This document shows positions 41,101 through 49,069 of a stretch of DNA of 64,000 nt, piece by piece. The notes beneath the pieces were generated by a model, which saw only the letters and a program-made list of their open reading frames with translations, searched no databases and was not told where the DNA came from. The stretch covers positions 75,014-139,013 of the forward strand of contig CAZPVX010000010.1 in the NCBI GenBank assembly GCA_964590135.1, written 5' to 3'. A program made the translations under genes and the position numbers. This stretch comes from JBDHWI01 sp964590135. GTDB taxonomy: Bacteria > Chloroflexota > Anaerolineae > J036 > Brachytrichaceae. How positions within the stretch are numbered: the first letter of the stretch is position 1; every line of letters begins with the position of its first letter.

Positions 41101-41240
41101 AACGTTGCTGCTGGCGCGATGGACAGCAGCCAGCCCATCGCATGTGTCGGGATGCGCCGGCCAGGCGGCGTGAGAGTGAAAATGCCGGCCAGCGCTGCGC
41201 CGGCGACGCACACGATGAAAGGAGCGAAGACAGGAGCCAT
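38169..41240 (-). CDS. mrpA: Fused Mrp cation/proton antiporter subunit A-B
   Basis: 1023 residues. Residues about 1-480 are a NuoL-like channel (FWEGTSITSFLLVAYKTKDETAR; KSAQVPAHIWLPNAMSAPTPASAFLHSAT). About 480-830 are the MrpA C-terminal extension with further helices and a NuoJ-like part (ALVQVVVDVLSTVVLVLALSR). About 830-1023 correspond to MrpB (GHDQPGDGFTAGVIVSLAIG). A fused AB subunit is the arrangement of group 2 (Pha/Mrp) operons. ATG 41240 begins MAPVFAPFIVCVAG; the frame is open a little further upstream. It is the first gene of the mrp operon. Confidence 0.93.
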   Translation of the reverse strand: MAPVFAPFIVCVAGAALAGIFTLTPPGRRIPTHAMGWLLSIAPAATFILLLQQAPALIAGEKFVSSFVWLPALDIHISLWLDGLSALFALLVTGIGALVVIYAGYYFTNTPDNPAERSENKDARFFLYILLFMMSMLGLVLAGDVITLFVFWEGTSITSFLLVAYKTKDETARKGAFKALFITGGGGIALLAGLLFVSAVAGGTDFGVILKSGDALRESAWYPVMFGLVALGAFTKSAQVPAHIWLPNAMSAPTPASAFLHSATMVKAGIYLMARLFPALGGTELWVWTLTLFGVITMLVGAIIGMKQTDLKAVLAFSTISQLGVLMFLIGQSNAAAFKALVIGVIAHALYKGGLFLITGIVDLSTGTRDLRRLGKIWKLMPLSFIIAAVAGMSAAGLPPLLGFLSKETLLADILEHPAPGLWAILLPAAVVVMGAFMLAEAAILVLDAFVTEPGAGFPKLYLDLPLTGEGIDDPEDVEEVDLHKHPLNLPRTRARRGREALAGMLFGPAVLAALSIVFTVAPFTGTSDFLAQAAGAAYGAPVKVSLELFHGINLPLILSLTAISLGIVLFISRSKVRSILLRMDENLSINRVYDATLAGIDRLARWTTMTQVGRVRHYLMVMIATILGLLLLFGDLPQVLAIVLSPANLAREAEPAASLQNGLRALSLLLIVAASFVTVIIKRDLFAILALGASGLAMSLLIAFEPSPDVALVQVVVDVLSTVVLVLALSRLPRAQREKAEQFNRARVVTNVPRDALLSAAMGAVVAMICLYAFMSRPRESIVTPFYEANSKPLTGASDIVGAIVVDFRGFDTLIEITVFSMAGAGVYTLLRHAMKRRETAQLEAKGQSDDFAEDALETNSNLHDTLPEFVKGIGSLRTSSFVQMLAHVALPLALVVACVHVIFGHDQPGDGFTAGVIVSLAIGLWYVVFGYDEVKRRVGWLKPSLLIGAGILTVMLGSIAPAFLGGTFFAPFNFGAALGLPLPTGFDISTSFLFEIAICLSVIGSATFILDTLGHPERDLE

Positions 41241-41432
41241 GTGTTGAAAAAGACCCTGACAGTCGCGCAAACCGCCAGAGCTTCACGACCTCTAGTTTAC
41301 GTGGGAACTGGCTGCCGGCGCAATGCTGGCCGATGGTTCAATGCGACTTCTGCCCGATGGGATGGCGAAAATACACCGGCGCGTGCATACACTCCAATTT
41401 GCCGGCGCTTCATGCCGGCGAAAGGAATAGTC

Positions 41433-41930
41433 ATGATCTCCATGAGAAGGTTTGCGCCGGCGGCACTCGTTGGGTTGGCAATCACCGTGATGTTGGCGGC
41501 CTGCTCCACCTCGGCGTCGACCACGCCCGAGCCTGCCCCCGCTGCTGTGCCCACATCGGAACCTACCGTTGACCCGAACGTGCTGGCACGCGGCAAGGAT
41601 GTCTATCAGCGCGCCGGCTGCACTGCCTGCCATGCGGTTGCAGGGGTCGGCACACAGGGCACGGTTGCAACAGAATTGACGAATTTCGGCACGGTTGCGC
41701 TGGAGCGCATCGCCAGTGAGGATTACAAGCAGAACCTGCAAGGGCAGCCGCCGGCGACCACTGCTGCCGAATACATCGAGCAGTCGATCGTGCATCCCGA
41801 CGCCTACACCTATCCCAAGTGTCCGATTGGCCCCTGCCCCAAAGGCACCATGCCGGCGAACTTTCAGCAGGTCATTCGCGACCCGGCTGACTTGCGGGCG
41901 CTTGTTGCCTACTTGAGTGCGCTGAAGTAG
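41433..41930 (+). CDS. Cytochrome c lipoprotein
   Basis: 165 residues. AAAGGAAT precedes ATG 41433. A lipoprotein signal (PAALVGLAITVMLAACS) puts the acylated Cys near residue 24, followed by a Pro/Thr-rich linker. One heme site CTACH is preceded by GKDVYQRAG, as in class I mono-heme cytochromes, and a distal Met is plausible in GTMPANFQQVI. Domain length (about 115 residues) fits a small electron carrier or the cytochrome c part of an oxidase-linked protein. It would sit on the outer side of the cytoplasmic membrane. No oxidase gene is nearby. It is divergent from mrpAB. Confidence 0.88.
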   Translation: MISMRRFAPAALVGLAITVMLAACSTSASTTPEPAPAAVPTSEPTVDPNVLARGKDVYQRAGCTACHAVAGVGTQGTVATELTNFGTVALERIASEDYKQNLQGQPPATTAAEYIEQSIVHPDAYTYPKCPIGPCPKGTMPANFQQVIRDPADLRALVAYLSALK

Positions 41931-42030
41931 CGGACGCGCTGCATGCGATCCACTTCTTCGAGGCCGGCCTGACACCTCGACCGGCTTTTTGAGTACACTC
42001 TGCCCATCTCGAGGCAGAGGTCAGGCTCAT

Positions 42031-43551
42031 ATGGCTGCGCTCACTCCACAATCGCGTGCGCTCTTTCGCCAATACCTCTCGCAGCGTTTTACGCGCGATG
42101 AGTTGGAGGAACTGGCTTTTGATCTGGGTCTGAATCATGAGGAGTTCGACCACGATTCGCTCAGCGAATTCGTGCGTCAACTCATCATTCGCTGTGAGAA
42201 TGATGCGCGGCTGCCAGCATTGATGGCGGCTGCGCTAGCGCGCCGCAGCGACCCGGCCATTCAGGCGGTGCATGATCATCTGGTGAGCGCGCCTTCGTCA
42301 ACGCCGGCGATTGATTCAGCATCACGTGAGCCCGGAAAGCCGGCCAGTGCGACATTTTCGCCACGAGTGATCAGTGCGATGGTGGCAGGCGCCATCGCGC
42401 TGCTGGGGGCAGCTATCATTTTTGTGGCATGGCCGCGCGGCAATGCCACGCCGATGGCCCAGGCGACAAGCACGCCACAAATAGCCACGACCTCGTTAAG
42501 CACGCCATTGCACACGCCTGTGCCAACATTGGCGCCGACAACCACGCCCACGCTGGAAATATCGCCCACTGCAACCGCGCAGTTGGATGAGCCGGCCGCG
42601 CTTGGCACGCCTGTTGCCTTGCCTGACGCGCGCATCACTGCGGGCAACGCCAAGCAGTTGCGGCTGCTTGCGCGCTGGAATACCGGCAAAGGCGTCACGC
42701 AACTGTCGTGGTCTCCCGACGGCAGCATGATTGCCATCGCCGGATTTGCCAGTGACGGCACATCGGTGCTGGAGTTGCGCAATGCGCTGGACGGTCAGGT
42801 GGTGCGCCGGATGAAACAGGTGAAGCAGCCGGTGCGTAGCTTGGCGTTCAGCCCAGATGGCAAGCACATCATCGCCGGTTTGAACAACAAACTGCTTCAG
42901 ATGTGGCAGGTGAACAATGGCAATCTGGTGCGCTCGTTCACTGGTCATGATGACAATGTCACTGCCGTGGCGTTTAGCCCCGACGGTGGCACGTTTGCAT
43001 CGGCGAGCGATGACAAAACTGCGCTTCTGTGGGATGCCTCAACTGGTCAGGTGCTCACTCGAATGATCCTTCACACTGAGCCGGTGGTGTCGGTGGCATT
43101 CAGCCCGGATGGCCGTTACCTGGCAACCGGCAGTCGAGACAACACCGCCAAGTTATGGGATGCGCAGACCGGCGCGCTGATGCTCGATCTGGAAGATCAT
43201 AGCGGTTGGGTATGGGCGCTGGCCTTCAGCCCTGACAGCGACGCGCTGGCAACGGCGACAACGGATGGGCAATCACAGGTGTGGCGCGTAGGCAATGGCC
43301 AGCTTCTGGGCCGGCTCAACCCCGGCCATGATGACGCGACGCTTTCGATTGCTTATAACCCTGCCGGCGACCTGATCGTCACTGGCGGTAAAGATCGCCG
43401 CGTGATCGTGGAGCAGTGGCAAGCGCGCCAGGTGTTGTTTCATGATCAAAGGCATCATGGGTTTGTGGCAAGCGTGGCCTTCAGCCCCGATGGCAGGTTG
43501 CTGGCATCAGGGGGTGAAGGTGGATTGCTGCTGCTGTGGGGTGTGCCGTAA
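42031..43551 (+). CDS. EAD1-like domain - TM helix - seven-bladed WD40 protein
   Basis: 506 residues. Residues 1-75 (FRQYLSQRFTRDELEELAF, DLGLNHEEF..., LPALMAAALARR) resemble the effector-associated domain EAD1, a small helical death-like adaptor of bacterial conflict and signalling proteins. One membrane helix spans about 113-135, then a Thr/Pro-rich linker (136-205). Residues 206-506 hold seven WD40 repeats recognised by AFSPDG and LWD-type motifs, enough for one closed propeller. The start at 42031 follows GAGGCAGAGG. An in-frame upstream extension is less likely. The N-terminal EAD would bind a partner carrying the same domain, none of which is in the window. Confidence 0.78.
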   Translation: MAALTPQSRALFRQYLSQRFTRDELEELAFDLGLNHEEFDHDSLSEFVRQLIIRCENDARLPALMAAALARRSDPAIQAVHDHLVSAPSSTPAIDSASREPGKPASATFSPRVISAMVAGAIALLGAAIIFVAWPRGNATPMAQATSTPQIATTSLSTPLHTPVPTLAPTTTPTLEISPTATAQLDEPAALGTPVALPDARITAGNAKQLRLLARWNTGKGVTQLSWSPDGSMIAIAGFASDGTSVLELRNALDGQVVRRMKQVKQPVRSLAFSPDGKHIIAGLNNKLLQMWQVNNGNLVRSFTGHDDNVTAVAFSPDGGTFASASDDKTALLWDASTGQVLTRMILHTEPVVSVAFSPDGRYLATGSRDNTAKLWDAQTGALMLDLEDHSGWVWALAFSPDSDALATATTDGQSQVWRVGNGQLLGRLNPGHDDATLSIAYNPAGDLIVTGGKDRRVIVEQWQARQVLFHDQRHHGFVASVAFSPDGRLLASGGEGGLLLLWGVP

Positions 43552-44963
43552 GCATCATCCAGGTTCAAGCCCTCACCTATGCATACCCGCATGTCAAAGC
43601 ACCGGCGCTGCGTGATATCTCGCTGGCTGTTGGCAAGGGGGAGTTCGTGTTGCTGGCCGGCCCCAGCGGGAGCGGCAAAAGCACGCTGCTGCGCGCGCTC
43701 AATGGCCTGGTGCCGCACTTCACCGGCGGCCGCATCAGCGGCCAAATTCGCGTCGCCGGCCTGGACCCCATTCGCGAGGGGCCGGCGCGCATGTCACGCG
43801 TGGTGGGCATGATGTTTCAGGAGCCGGAGTCGCAATTCGTCGTCGATGTGGTCGAGGATGAGATTGCGTTTGCGATGGAGAACGCCGGTGTGCCGCGCGA
43901 CGAGATGCGCCGGCGCATCGATGCGGTATTGCGGCAACTGGAGATCGAGCATCTGCGCCGGCGCACTATAGCCCTGCTCAGCGGCGGCGAGCAACAGCGC
44001 GTCGCCATTGCGTCTGCACTGGTGATGCAGCCGCAGGTGCTGGTGTTGGATGAGCCGACGTCGCAACTGGACGACGACAGCGCGCGCGAAGTGCTGAATG
44101 TCATCGCAAGACTCAACCGCGAGCGTGGCCTGACAATTGTGCTGAGCGAGCATCGCCTGGAGCGCGTGGCGCCATTTGTGGGGCGCATGGTGATGATGAG
44201 CGAGGGAGCAATCGTCGAGTGCGAGGTTTCATCTGTCCTGCGTCAGTCGAATGGCTCGCCGGCGCAGGATGATTCGGCTGGCTCAGGGCAGGCTGAGTTG
44301 CGCGTCACGAACGTGCACGCCGGCTACGGTGATTGCATGGTGCTGCACGGCGCAAATATGCAGGTGCGCGCCGGCGAGGTGGTTGCGCTGATGGGCCGCA
44401 ACGGCGCCGGCAAAAGCACGCTGCTCAAGGCGATCGTCGGGTTGCTTGCTGTGAAGCGCGGTGAGATCGAAGTCGCCGGTCGCAGCATCGCCGGTCGCGA
44501 CACTGCCGATATCTGCCGCGAGGTGGCGTATTTGCCGCAGAACCCCAACGCGCTGCTATTTGCTGATACGGTGGCCGACGAGTTGGCCATCACCCGCAGA
44601 AATCATGGCCTGCCGGCGCTGGCAGCAGCCGAAGCGCGAGCGGCGCTGACAGCGCTGGGCATGGCGCAATATGCCGGCAACTACCCGCGCGACCTGAGTG
44701 TGGGTGAACGACAGCGCGCGGCGCTCGGCGCAGTGACGGCGGCGCAGCCGAAGCTGCTGCTGTTGGATGAGCCGACGCGCGGGTTGGATGGTGATTCGAA
44801 GGCGAAGCTTGCGTCGGTGTTGCGTGGATTTGTGACACGCGGCGCCGGCGCGCTGCTTGTCACGCACGATCATCACCTGATCGATCTCTGCGCAGACCGC
44901 GCGCTGCTGTTGAGGGACGGCGCTATTTCATCGACGGCATTGGGCGCAAATGATGAACCATGA
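43536..44963 (+). CDS. Tandem ABC ATPase (energy-coupling-factor type)
   Basis: 475 residues with two full nucleotide-binding domains. Domain 1 has Walker A GPSGSGKST, Q-loop MFQEPESQFV, signature LSGGEQQR and Walker B VLVLDEPTSQLD. Domain 2 has GRNGAGKST, LPQNPNALLF, the altered signature LSVGERQR, and LLLLDEPTRGLD. The QEPESQ loop is typical of ECF/CbiO-type ATPases that power vitamin or metal uptake. The start GTG at 43536 overlaps the WD40 gene by 16 bp, and the end overlaps the methyltransferase as ATGA. The matching T and S membrane subunits are not seen nearby. Confidence 0.88.
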   Translation: MGCAVSIIQVQALTYAYPHVKAPALRDISLAVGKGEFVLLAGPSGSGKSTLLRALNGLVPHFTGGRISGQIRVAGLDPIREGPARMSRVVGMMFQEPESQFVVDVVEDEIAFAMENAGVPRDEMRRRIDAVLRQLEIEHLRRRTIALLSGGEQQRVAIASALVMQPQVLVLDEPTSQLDDDSAREVLNVIARLNRERGLTIVLSEHRLERVAPFVGRMVMMSEGAIVECEVSSVLRQSNGSPAQDDSAGSGQAELRVTNVHAGYGDCMVLHGANMQVRAGEVVALMGRNGAGKSTLLKAIVGLLAVKRGEIEVAGRSIAGRDTADICREVAYLPQNPNALLFADTVADELAITRRNHGLPALAAAEARAALTALGMAQYAGNYPRDLSVGERQRAALGAVTAAQPKLLLLDEPTRGLDGDSKAKLASVLRGFVTRGAGALLVTHDHHLIDLCADRALLLRDGAISSTALGANDEP

Positions 44964-45721
44964 ATTCAACGCAACGTTTTTCATCCCGCGTAGAGAATTA
45001 CGTGAAATACCGGCCTGCGTATCCGCCGGCCATCATCCCGTTTCTCGCAAGCGAATGCGGCTTGACGCCGCAAGATGTGGTTGCCGATATCGGCAGCGGC
45101 ACCGGCCTGTTGACCAGGCTTTTTCTGGACAACGGCAACCGCGTGATCGGTGTGGAGCCGAACCGCGAGATGCGCGAAGCTGGCGAGCGCTTCCTTGCGG
45201 CCTATCCACATTTCGTCAGCCTGAATGGCACAGCCGAGGCGACGACGCTGCCAGATGCAAGCGTGGATGCGATCATCGCCGGCCAGGCTTTTCACTGGTT
45301 CGATGGCCAGCAGGCGCGCCGTGAGTTCTTGCGCATTTTGAAGCCGGCGGGGTGGGTGGCGCTGATCTGGAATGCGCGCCGCGTGGACGGTTCACCCTTT
45401 CAGCGCGAATATGACCAGATGTTGCGCGCCTACTCCGAGGAATATGCGCGCGCCAATCATCAGGACACCGTGACCGGCGCGGTGATCGAAACGTTCTTTG
45501 GCCGGCGTGTTGGTCAAGCGCGCTTCAACAATGCACAGCAGTTCGACTTCGACGGTTTGCTGGGCCGGCTGATGTCCTCATCGTATGCCCCGGAAGCCGG
45601 CCATCCCAACCATGCGCCGATGGTGAAGGCGCTGCGCGATCTGTTCGATGCACATCAGCAGGCTGGTCGCGTGACCTTTGAGTACGACACGGAGATGCAC
45701 TACGCACAGTTGAGCGGGTGA
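44960..45721 (+). CDS. Class I SAM-dependent methyltransferase
   Basis: 253 residues. Motif I VADIGSGTGLLTRLFL (about 42-57), acidic GVEPNREM, motif post-II GTAEATTLPDASVDAIIAGQ and FHWFD with EFLRILKPAGWVALIWN follow the Methyltransf_11/TMT-like family, in which FHWF is a frequent marker. The substrate is unknown. It starts within the last bases of the ABC ATPase gene (ATGA overlap), so both are in one operon. Its unusual genomic partnership with an ECF-type ATPase may be coincidental or may imply modification of an imported cofactor. Confidence 0.88.
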   Translation: MNSTQRFSSRVENYVKYRPAYPPAIIPFLASECGLTPQDVVADIGSGTGLLTRLFLDNGNRVIGVEPNREMREAGERFLAAYPHFVSLNGTAEATTLPDASVDAIIAGQAFHWFDGQQARREFLRILKPAGWVALIWNARRVDGSPFQREYDQMLRAYSEEYARANHQDTVTGAVIETFFGRRVGQARFNNAQQFDFDGLLGRLMSSSYAPEAGHPNHAPMVKALRDLFDAHQQAGRVTFEYDTEMHYAQLSG

Positions 45722-45764
45722 TGAGCGATTCTGCCGGCGCAAACCGGCGATAATTCCGCCATCA

Positions 45765-47957
45765 ATGGCAACGCTCAACAAAGACCTGCTCGATAGCACC
45801 ACGCGCAAGGCGCTCGATCGCGCCAGTGATCTGATGCGGCAATATGGCCGGCCCCTGCTGATGCCGGAAATGATGTTGCTGGCGTTCTTGCGCATGACAG
45901 AGACCACCGCCTATCGCGCCATCGCCAAGCTGGCCGAAACGCGCGCCTTCAAGATCGCCGACCTGGACAAGGAAGTGGAGACGCAGGCGCGTTTGCGCGA
46001 CGGCCGCAGCGCGAAGTTCGACTACATCACCGACCAGAATGCGACCTCGCCGATGAGCGATGAGGCGTTGATCGTGATCGACGAAGCGCGCGCAATTGCG
46101 CTGGCGAGCGGCGAGATTTACATCGCCACCGAGCATGTGCTGGGTGCGCTGTCACAAACCGGCGTCAGCACCGCCGGCCTGCTGCAACGGCGCGGCATCA
46201 CGCCTACTGCGCTTGCGTCGCTCATGGCCGAGGGCATTGTCAGCAAGCGCAGCACGACGACGGATTGGGTGGAAGCGGCGAAGAAAGGCATGCTGGCGCC
46301 GGTGTTCGCGCGCGAGAAGTTGCTGCAAGAGTTGGTCAGCCTGATGTCGCTGGCGGCGGATCGCAACGTGTTTTTGCTCGGCGCGCCGGGCAGTGGCCGG
46401 CGCTCGCTGGCGCAGTCGCTGGCGTTTTTGATCGCAGAAGGGAAGGGGCCGGCGAACCTTAAATCCATCATCGAGGTGAGCGAGAGTGCGTGGCTGGACA
46501 ACCCGCAACTGGCGATGCAGCTCGGTTTGCGCATGGCCGAGGGCGGCGCACTGTTCATCGACAACATGCACCGCTTCTTTGGCCGGCCCGAAACCAACCA
46601 GATGGCGAGCGCCATCAAGGACTTGCAGAAGGCGATTGTCGAAAACAGCTGCGTGGTGATCGGCACGATGGCTGAGGCCGATTACAACGAGCGTGTGAAG
46701 CCGAATGCGCCGGTGGTGCAGCATGCACACACTTTGCAGGTGCCGCCGGCGACCATCGATGAATGCCAGAAGATGCTCGCGCTGATGCGTCCGCAGTTCA
46801 CGCGTGACTACAGCATGGCCATCGACGACGGCGCCATCAAGACCGCCGCCACGCTGGCCGCGCGCTACATCGGCGCAACGCCGTTGCCGGGCAGCGCGGT
46901 GCAGGTGATGCATCGCGCCTGTGCCATTGTGAGGGGGGCGGTGAATGGGAATGCGCCGCCGGCGCAATCTCCCCAAAACGTCATCAGCGCCGAGGATGTG
47001 ACCTACGCCATCAGCATGATGACCGGCATTCCGGTGACCAAGCTGGGCGAGAACGAGCGCGCGAAATATGCGCAGATGATGGAGTCGCTGCAAAAGCGCG
47101 TGGTTGGCCAGGACGACGCCATCATGGCGATCAGCCGCGCTGTACGCAGCGCGCGCGTCGGCTTGAAGGACCCCAAGCGCCCGATCGGCTCATTCTTGTT
47201 TCTTGGCCCCAGCGGCGTGGGCAAAACCGAGTTGGCGAAGGCGCTGGCCGAATTTCTGTTCGGCAGCGAAGACAATCTCGTCGCGCTCGACATGAGCGAA
47301 TATCAGAAGGATGACACGATCAACCGGCTGATCGGCTCACCGCCCGGCTATGTCGGCTACGAGAGCGGCGGGCAACTGACCGAGAAGATCATCAAGTCGC
47401 CGTATGCGGTGGTGCTGTTCGATGAGGTCGAGAAGGCACACCCGCGCGTCCTCGATATTTTGCTGCAAGTGATGGAAGAGGGTCGGTTGACCGACGGGCA
47501 GGGCCGGCTTGCCAACTTCGCCGAAACCGTGATCATTCTCACCAGCAACCTCGGCGCGCGCTATCTGAACGATCCCTCGCTGGGTGATCAGGCGCGCGAG
47601 TTGGCGATGCTCGACGTGCGGCAGTTCTTCCGGCCGGAATTTCTGAATCGCCTCGACGACATCGTGATGTTCAAGTTGCTGACGCCTGAAGTCATGGCGA
47701 AGATCCTCGATCTGTTGATCGCGAAGGAAGCCAAGCTGACGGCGGCGCAGGGCATCGCGATTGAGGTGACGCCGGCAGGCAAGGCCTGGCTGTTGGCGCA
47801 GAACAACGAGCCGGGCATGGGCGCGCGGCCGCTGCGGCGCATTCTGCAGCGCAACATTCGCGAGAAGCTGGCTGACTATTTACTCACGCTGACCACGCCG
47901 CCGGCGAAGGTCATTGTGGACGCGGATGCGCAGGGGCTGGTGTATCGCTCGGCGTAG
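45765..47957 (+). CDS. Clp-family AAA+ unfoldase with degenerate first ATPase site
   Basis: 730 residues. A Clp N-like domain spans about 1-150 (two-lobed helical repeat). The first AAA+ module is degenerate: Walker A is GAPGSGRR (206-213, Lys replaced by Arg) and Walker B ends FIDN (Asp266-Asn267 where Glu is normal). The coiled-coil M-domain of ClpB appears missing. The second AAA+ is intact: GPSGVGKT (481-488), GSPPGYVGYESGGQLTE, VVLFDEVEKAHP (Walker B), and sensor NLGARY. It would be a single-motor Clp ATPase. The partner protease is unclear; no ClpP-binding loop was recognised. lon follows 300 bp downstream. Confidence 0.85.
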   Translation: MATLNKDLLDSTTRKALDRASDLMRQYGRPLLMPEMMLLAFLRMTETTAYRAIAKLAETRAFKIADLDKEVETQARLRDGRSAKFDYITDQNATSPMSDEALIVIDEARAIALASGEIYIATEHVLGALSQTGVSTAGLLQRRGITPTALASLMAEGIVSKRSTTTDWVEAAKKGMLAPVFAREKLLQELVSLMSLAADRNVFLLGAPGSGRRSLAQSLAFLIAEGKGPANLKSIIEVSESAWLDNPQLAMQLGLRMAEGGALFIDNMHRFFGRPETNQMASAIKDLQKAIVENSCVVIGTMAEADYNERVKPNAPVVQHAHTLQVPPATIDECQKMLALMRPQFTRDYSMAIDDGAIKTAATLAARYIGATPLPGSAVQVMHRACAIVRGAVNGNAPPAQSPQNVISAEDVTYAISMMTGIPVTKLGENERAKYAQMMESLQKRVVGQDDAIMAISRAVRSARVGLKDPKRPIGSFLFLGPSGVGKTELAKALAEFLFGSEDNLVALDMSEYQKDDTINRLIGSPPGYVGYESGGQLTEKIIKSPYAVVLFDEVEKAHPRVLDILLQVMEEGRLTDGQGRLANFAETVIILTSNLGARYLNDPSLGDQARELAMLDVRQFFRPEFLNRLDDIVMFKLLTPEVMAKILDLLIAKEAKLTAAQGIAIEVTPAGKAWLLAQNNEPGMGARPLRRILQRNIREKLADYLLTLTTPPAKVIVDADAQGLVYRSA

Positions 47958-48253
47958 CCTGATCTGTGCTGGCAACTGCCAGCCGCCGGCACAGGCGCGT
48001 GCGAAATTGAGCGTGCGCAGCTTGAAATGGCGCCGGTGGCGTGTCACCAAGCCTTTTGTGTGCATCAGATGTGGCGTGGGTCTGCGCTTCTTCCTTGATG
48101 TTATAGGCATCACTTTTGCGTATCACAGTTTGCTGCCCTTTCTGGAAGCGCCTGCATTCTCCGGTGAGGCTTCCTGCTTTGAACAGAGATGAATCGCGCG
48201 CGTGCAGATGCTGTCTTTGATCAGCGTACAATCCCTGCTGTCCCTTTCACTTC

Positions 48254-49027
48254 ATGATGAATATGACGCCTGCCAATCAAACGATGCACGACTGGCTGAT
48301 GAGCGCGAGCTTTGGCAATGGACTGCTGGGCAGTGACAACGCCTCAGTGCTGACCAGTCTGCCCGATGTGCTTGAATTGCCGGTGCTGCCGCTGCGCGAC
48401 ATGGTGGTGTATCCGCGCTCGGTGCTGCCATTGAGTGTGGCGCGCGAGCGCAGCTTGCGCGCGCTGGATGTGGCGCGCGGACGCGGCATGGCCGTGACGT
48501 TAGCGCAGAAATCCGTCGAGGTGGAAGAGCCGCGCCCATCCGATTTGTATGACGCCGGCACGCTGGTCAACATTGGCCGCGTGCTGAACATGCCCGATGG
48601 CGCAGCCAGCTTGCTGGTGCAGGGCATGGCGCGCGTGAATGTGATCGAGTTTGTGCAGGCCACGCCGTTCCTCATGGCAAAAGTGCAGTTGTTGCGCGAG
48701 CCGGCGACGCACGGGCCGGCCTCCGAGGCGCTCATGCGCGCCGTCCTCACCCTGTTCGACAACGTCGTCGGCTTGAACGAGCGCATCCCCGAAGAGTCGT
48801 ACGTCTATGCGATGAACATCCATGAGCCGGGCTGGCTGGCTGACTTCATCGCGCAAACCGTTCCGGTTGACCTCGCAACACGCCAGCAAATATTGGAAGC
48901 GGTTGATCCAGTGCAGCGCCTGCAAAAACTCAGCACGATTCTGGCAAAAGAGCTGGATGTGCTGGAATTGGAAGACAAGATCCATGAACGCGCGCAGCAG
49001 GAAGTGGACAAGAACCAGCGCGAGTAA
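48254..49027 (+). CDS. lon: Lon protease N-terminal part (interrupted gene)
   Basis: 257 residues. The Lon substrate-binding N-domain is clear: LPVLPLRDMVVYPRSVLPLS, GTLVNIGRVLNM, LLVQGMARV, then the helical segment EALMRAVLTLFDNVVGLNE and QILEAVDPVQRLQKLSTILA, ending at EVDKNQRE where a TAA stop lies at 49025-49027. In intact Lon this region continues as YFLREQLRxIQ. The same reading frame resumes right after the stop (LRSIQAELGE) into the ATPase part. The gene is either broken by a short deletion, or split, or the stop is a sequence error. Confidence 0.85.
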   Translation: MMNMTPANQTMHDWLMSASFGNGLLGSDNASVLTSLPDVLELPVLPLRDMVVYPRSVLPLSVARERSLRALDVARGRGMAVTLAQKSVEVEEPRPSDLYDAGTLVNIGRVLNMPDGAASLLVQGMARVNVIEFVQATPFLMAKVQLLREPATHGPASEALMRAVLTLFDNVVGLNERIPEESYVYAMNIHEPGWLADFIAQTVPVDLATRQQILEAVDPVQRLQKLSTILAKELDVLELEDKIHERAQQEVDKNQRE

Positions 49028-49069
49028 CTGCGCTCGATACAGGCGGAGCTCGGCGAGATCGACGCCGGC

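Noticed and set aside
47966..47985. GCTGGC-AACT-GCCAGC hairpin after the Clp gene
   Set aside because: Only a 6-bp stem without a U-tract; too weak to call a terminator. The 296-bp gap before lon shows nothing else clear.
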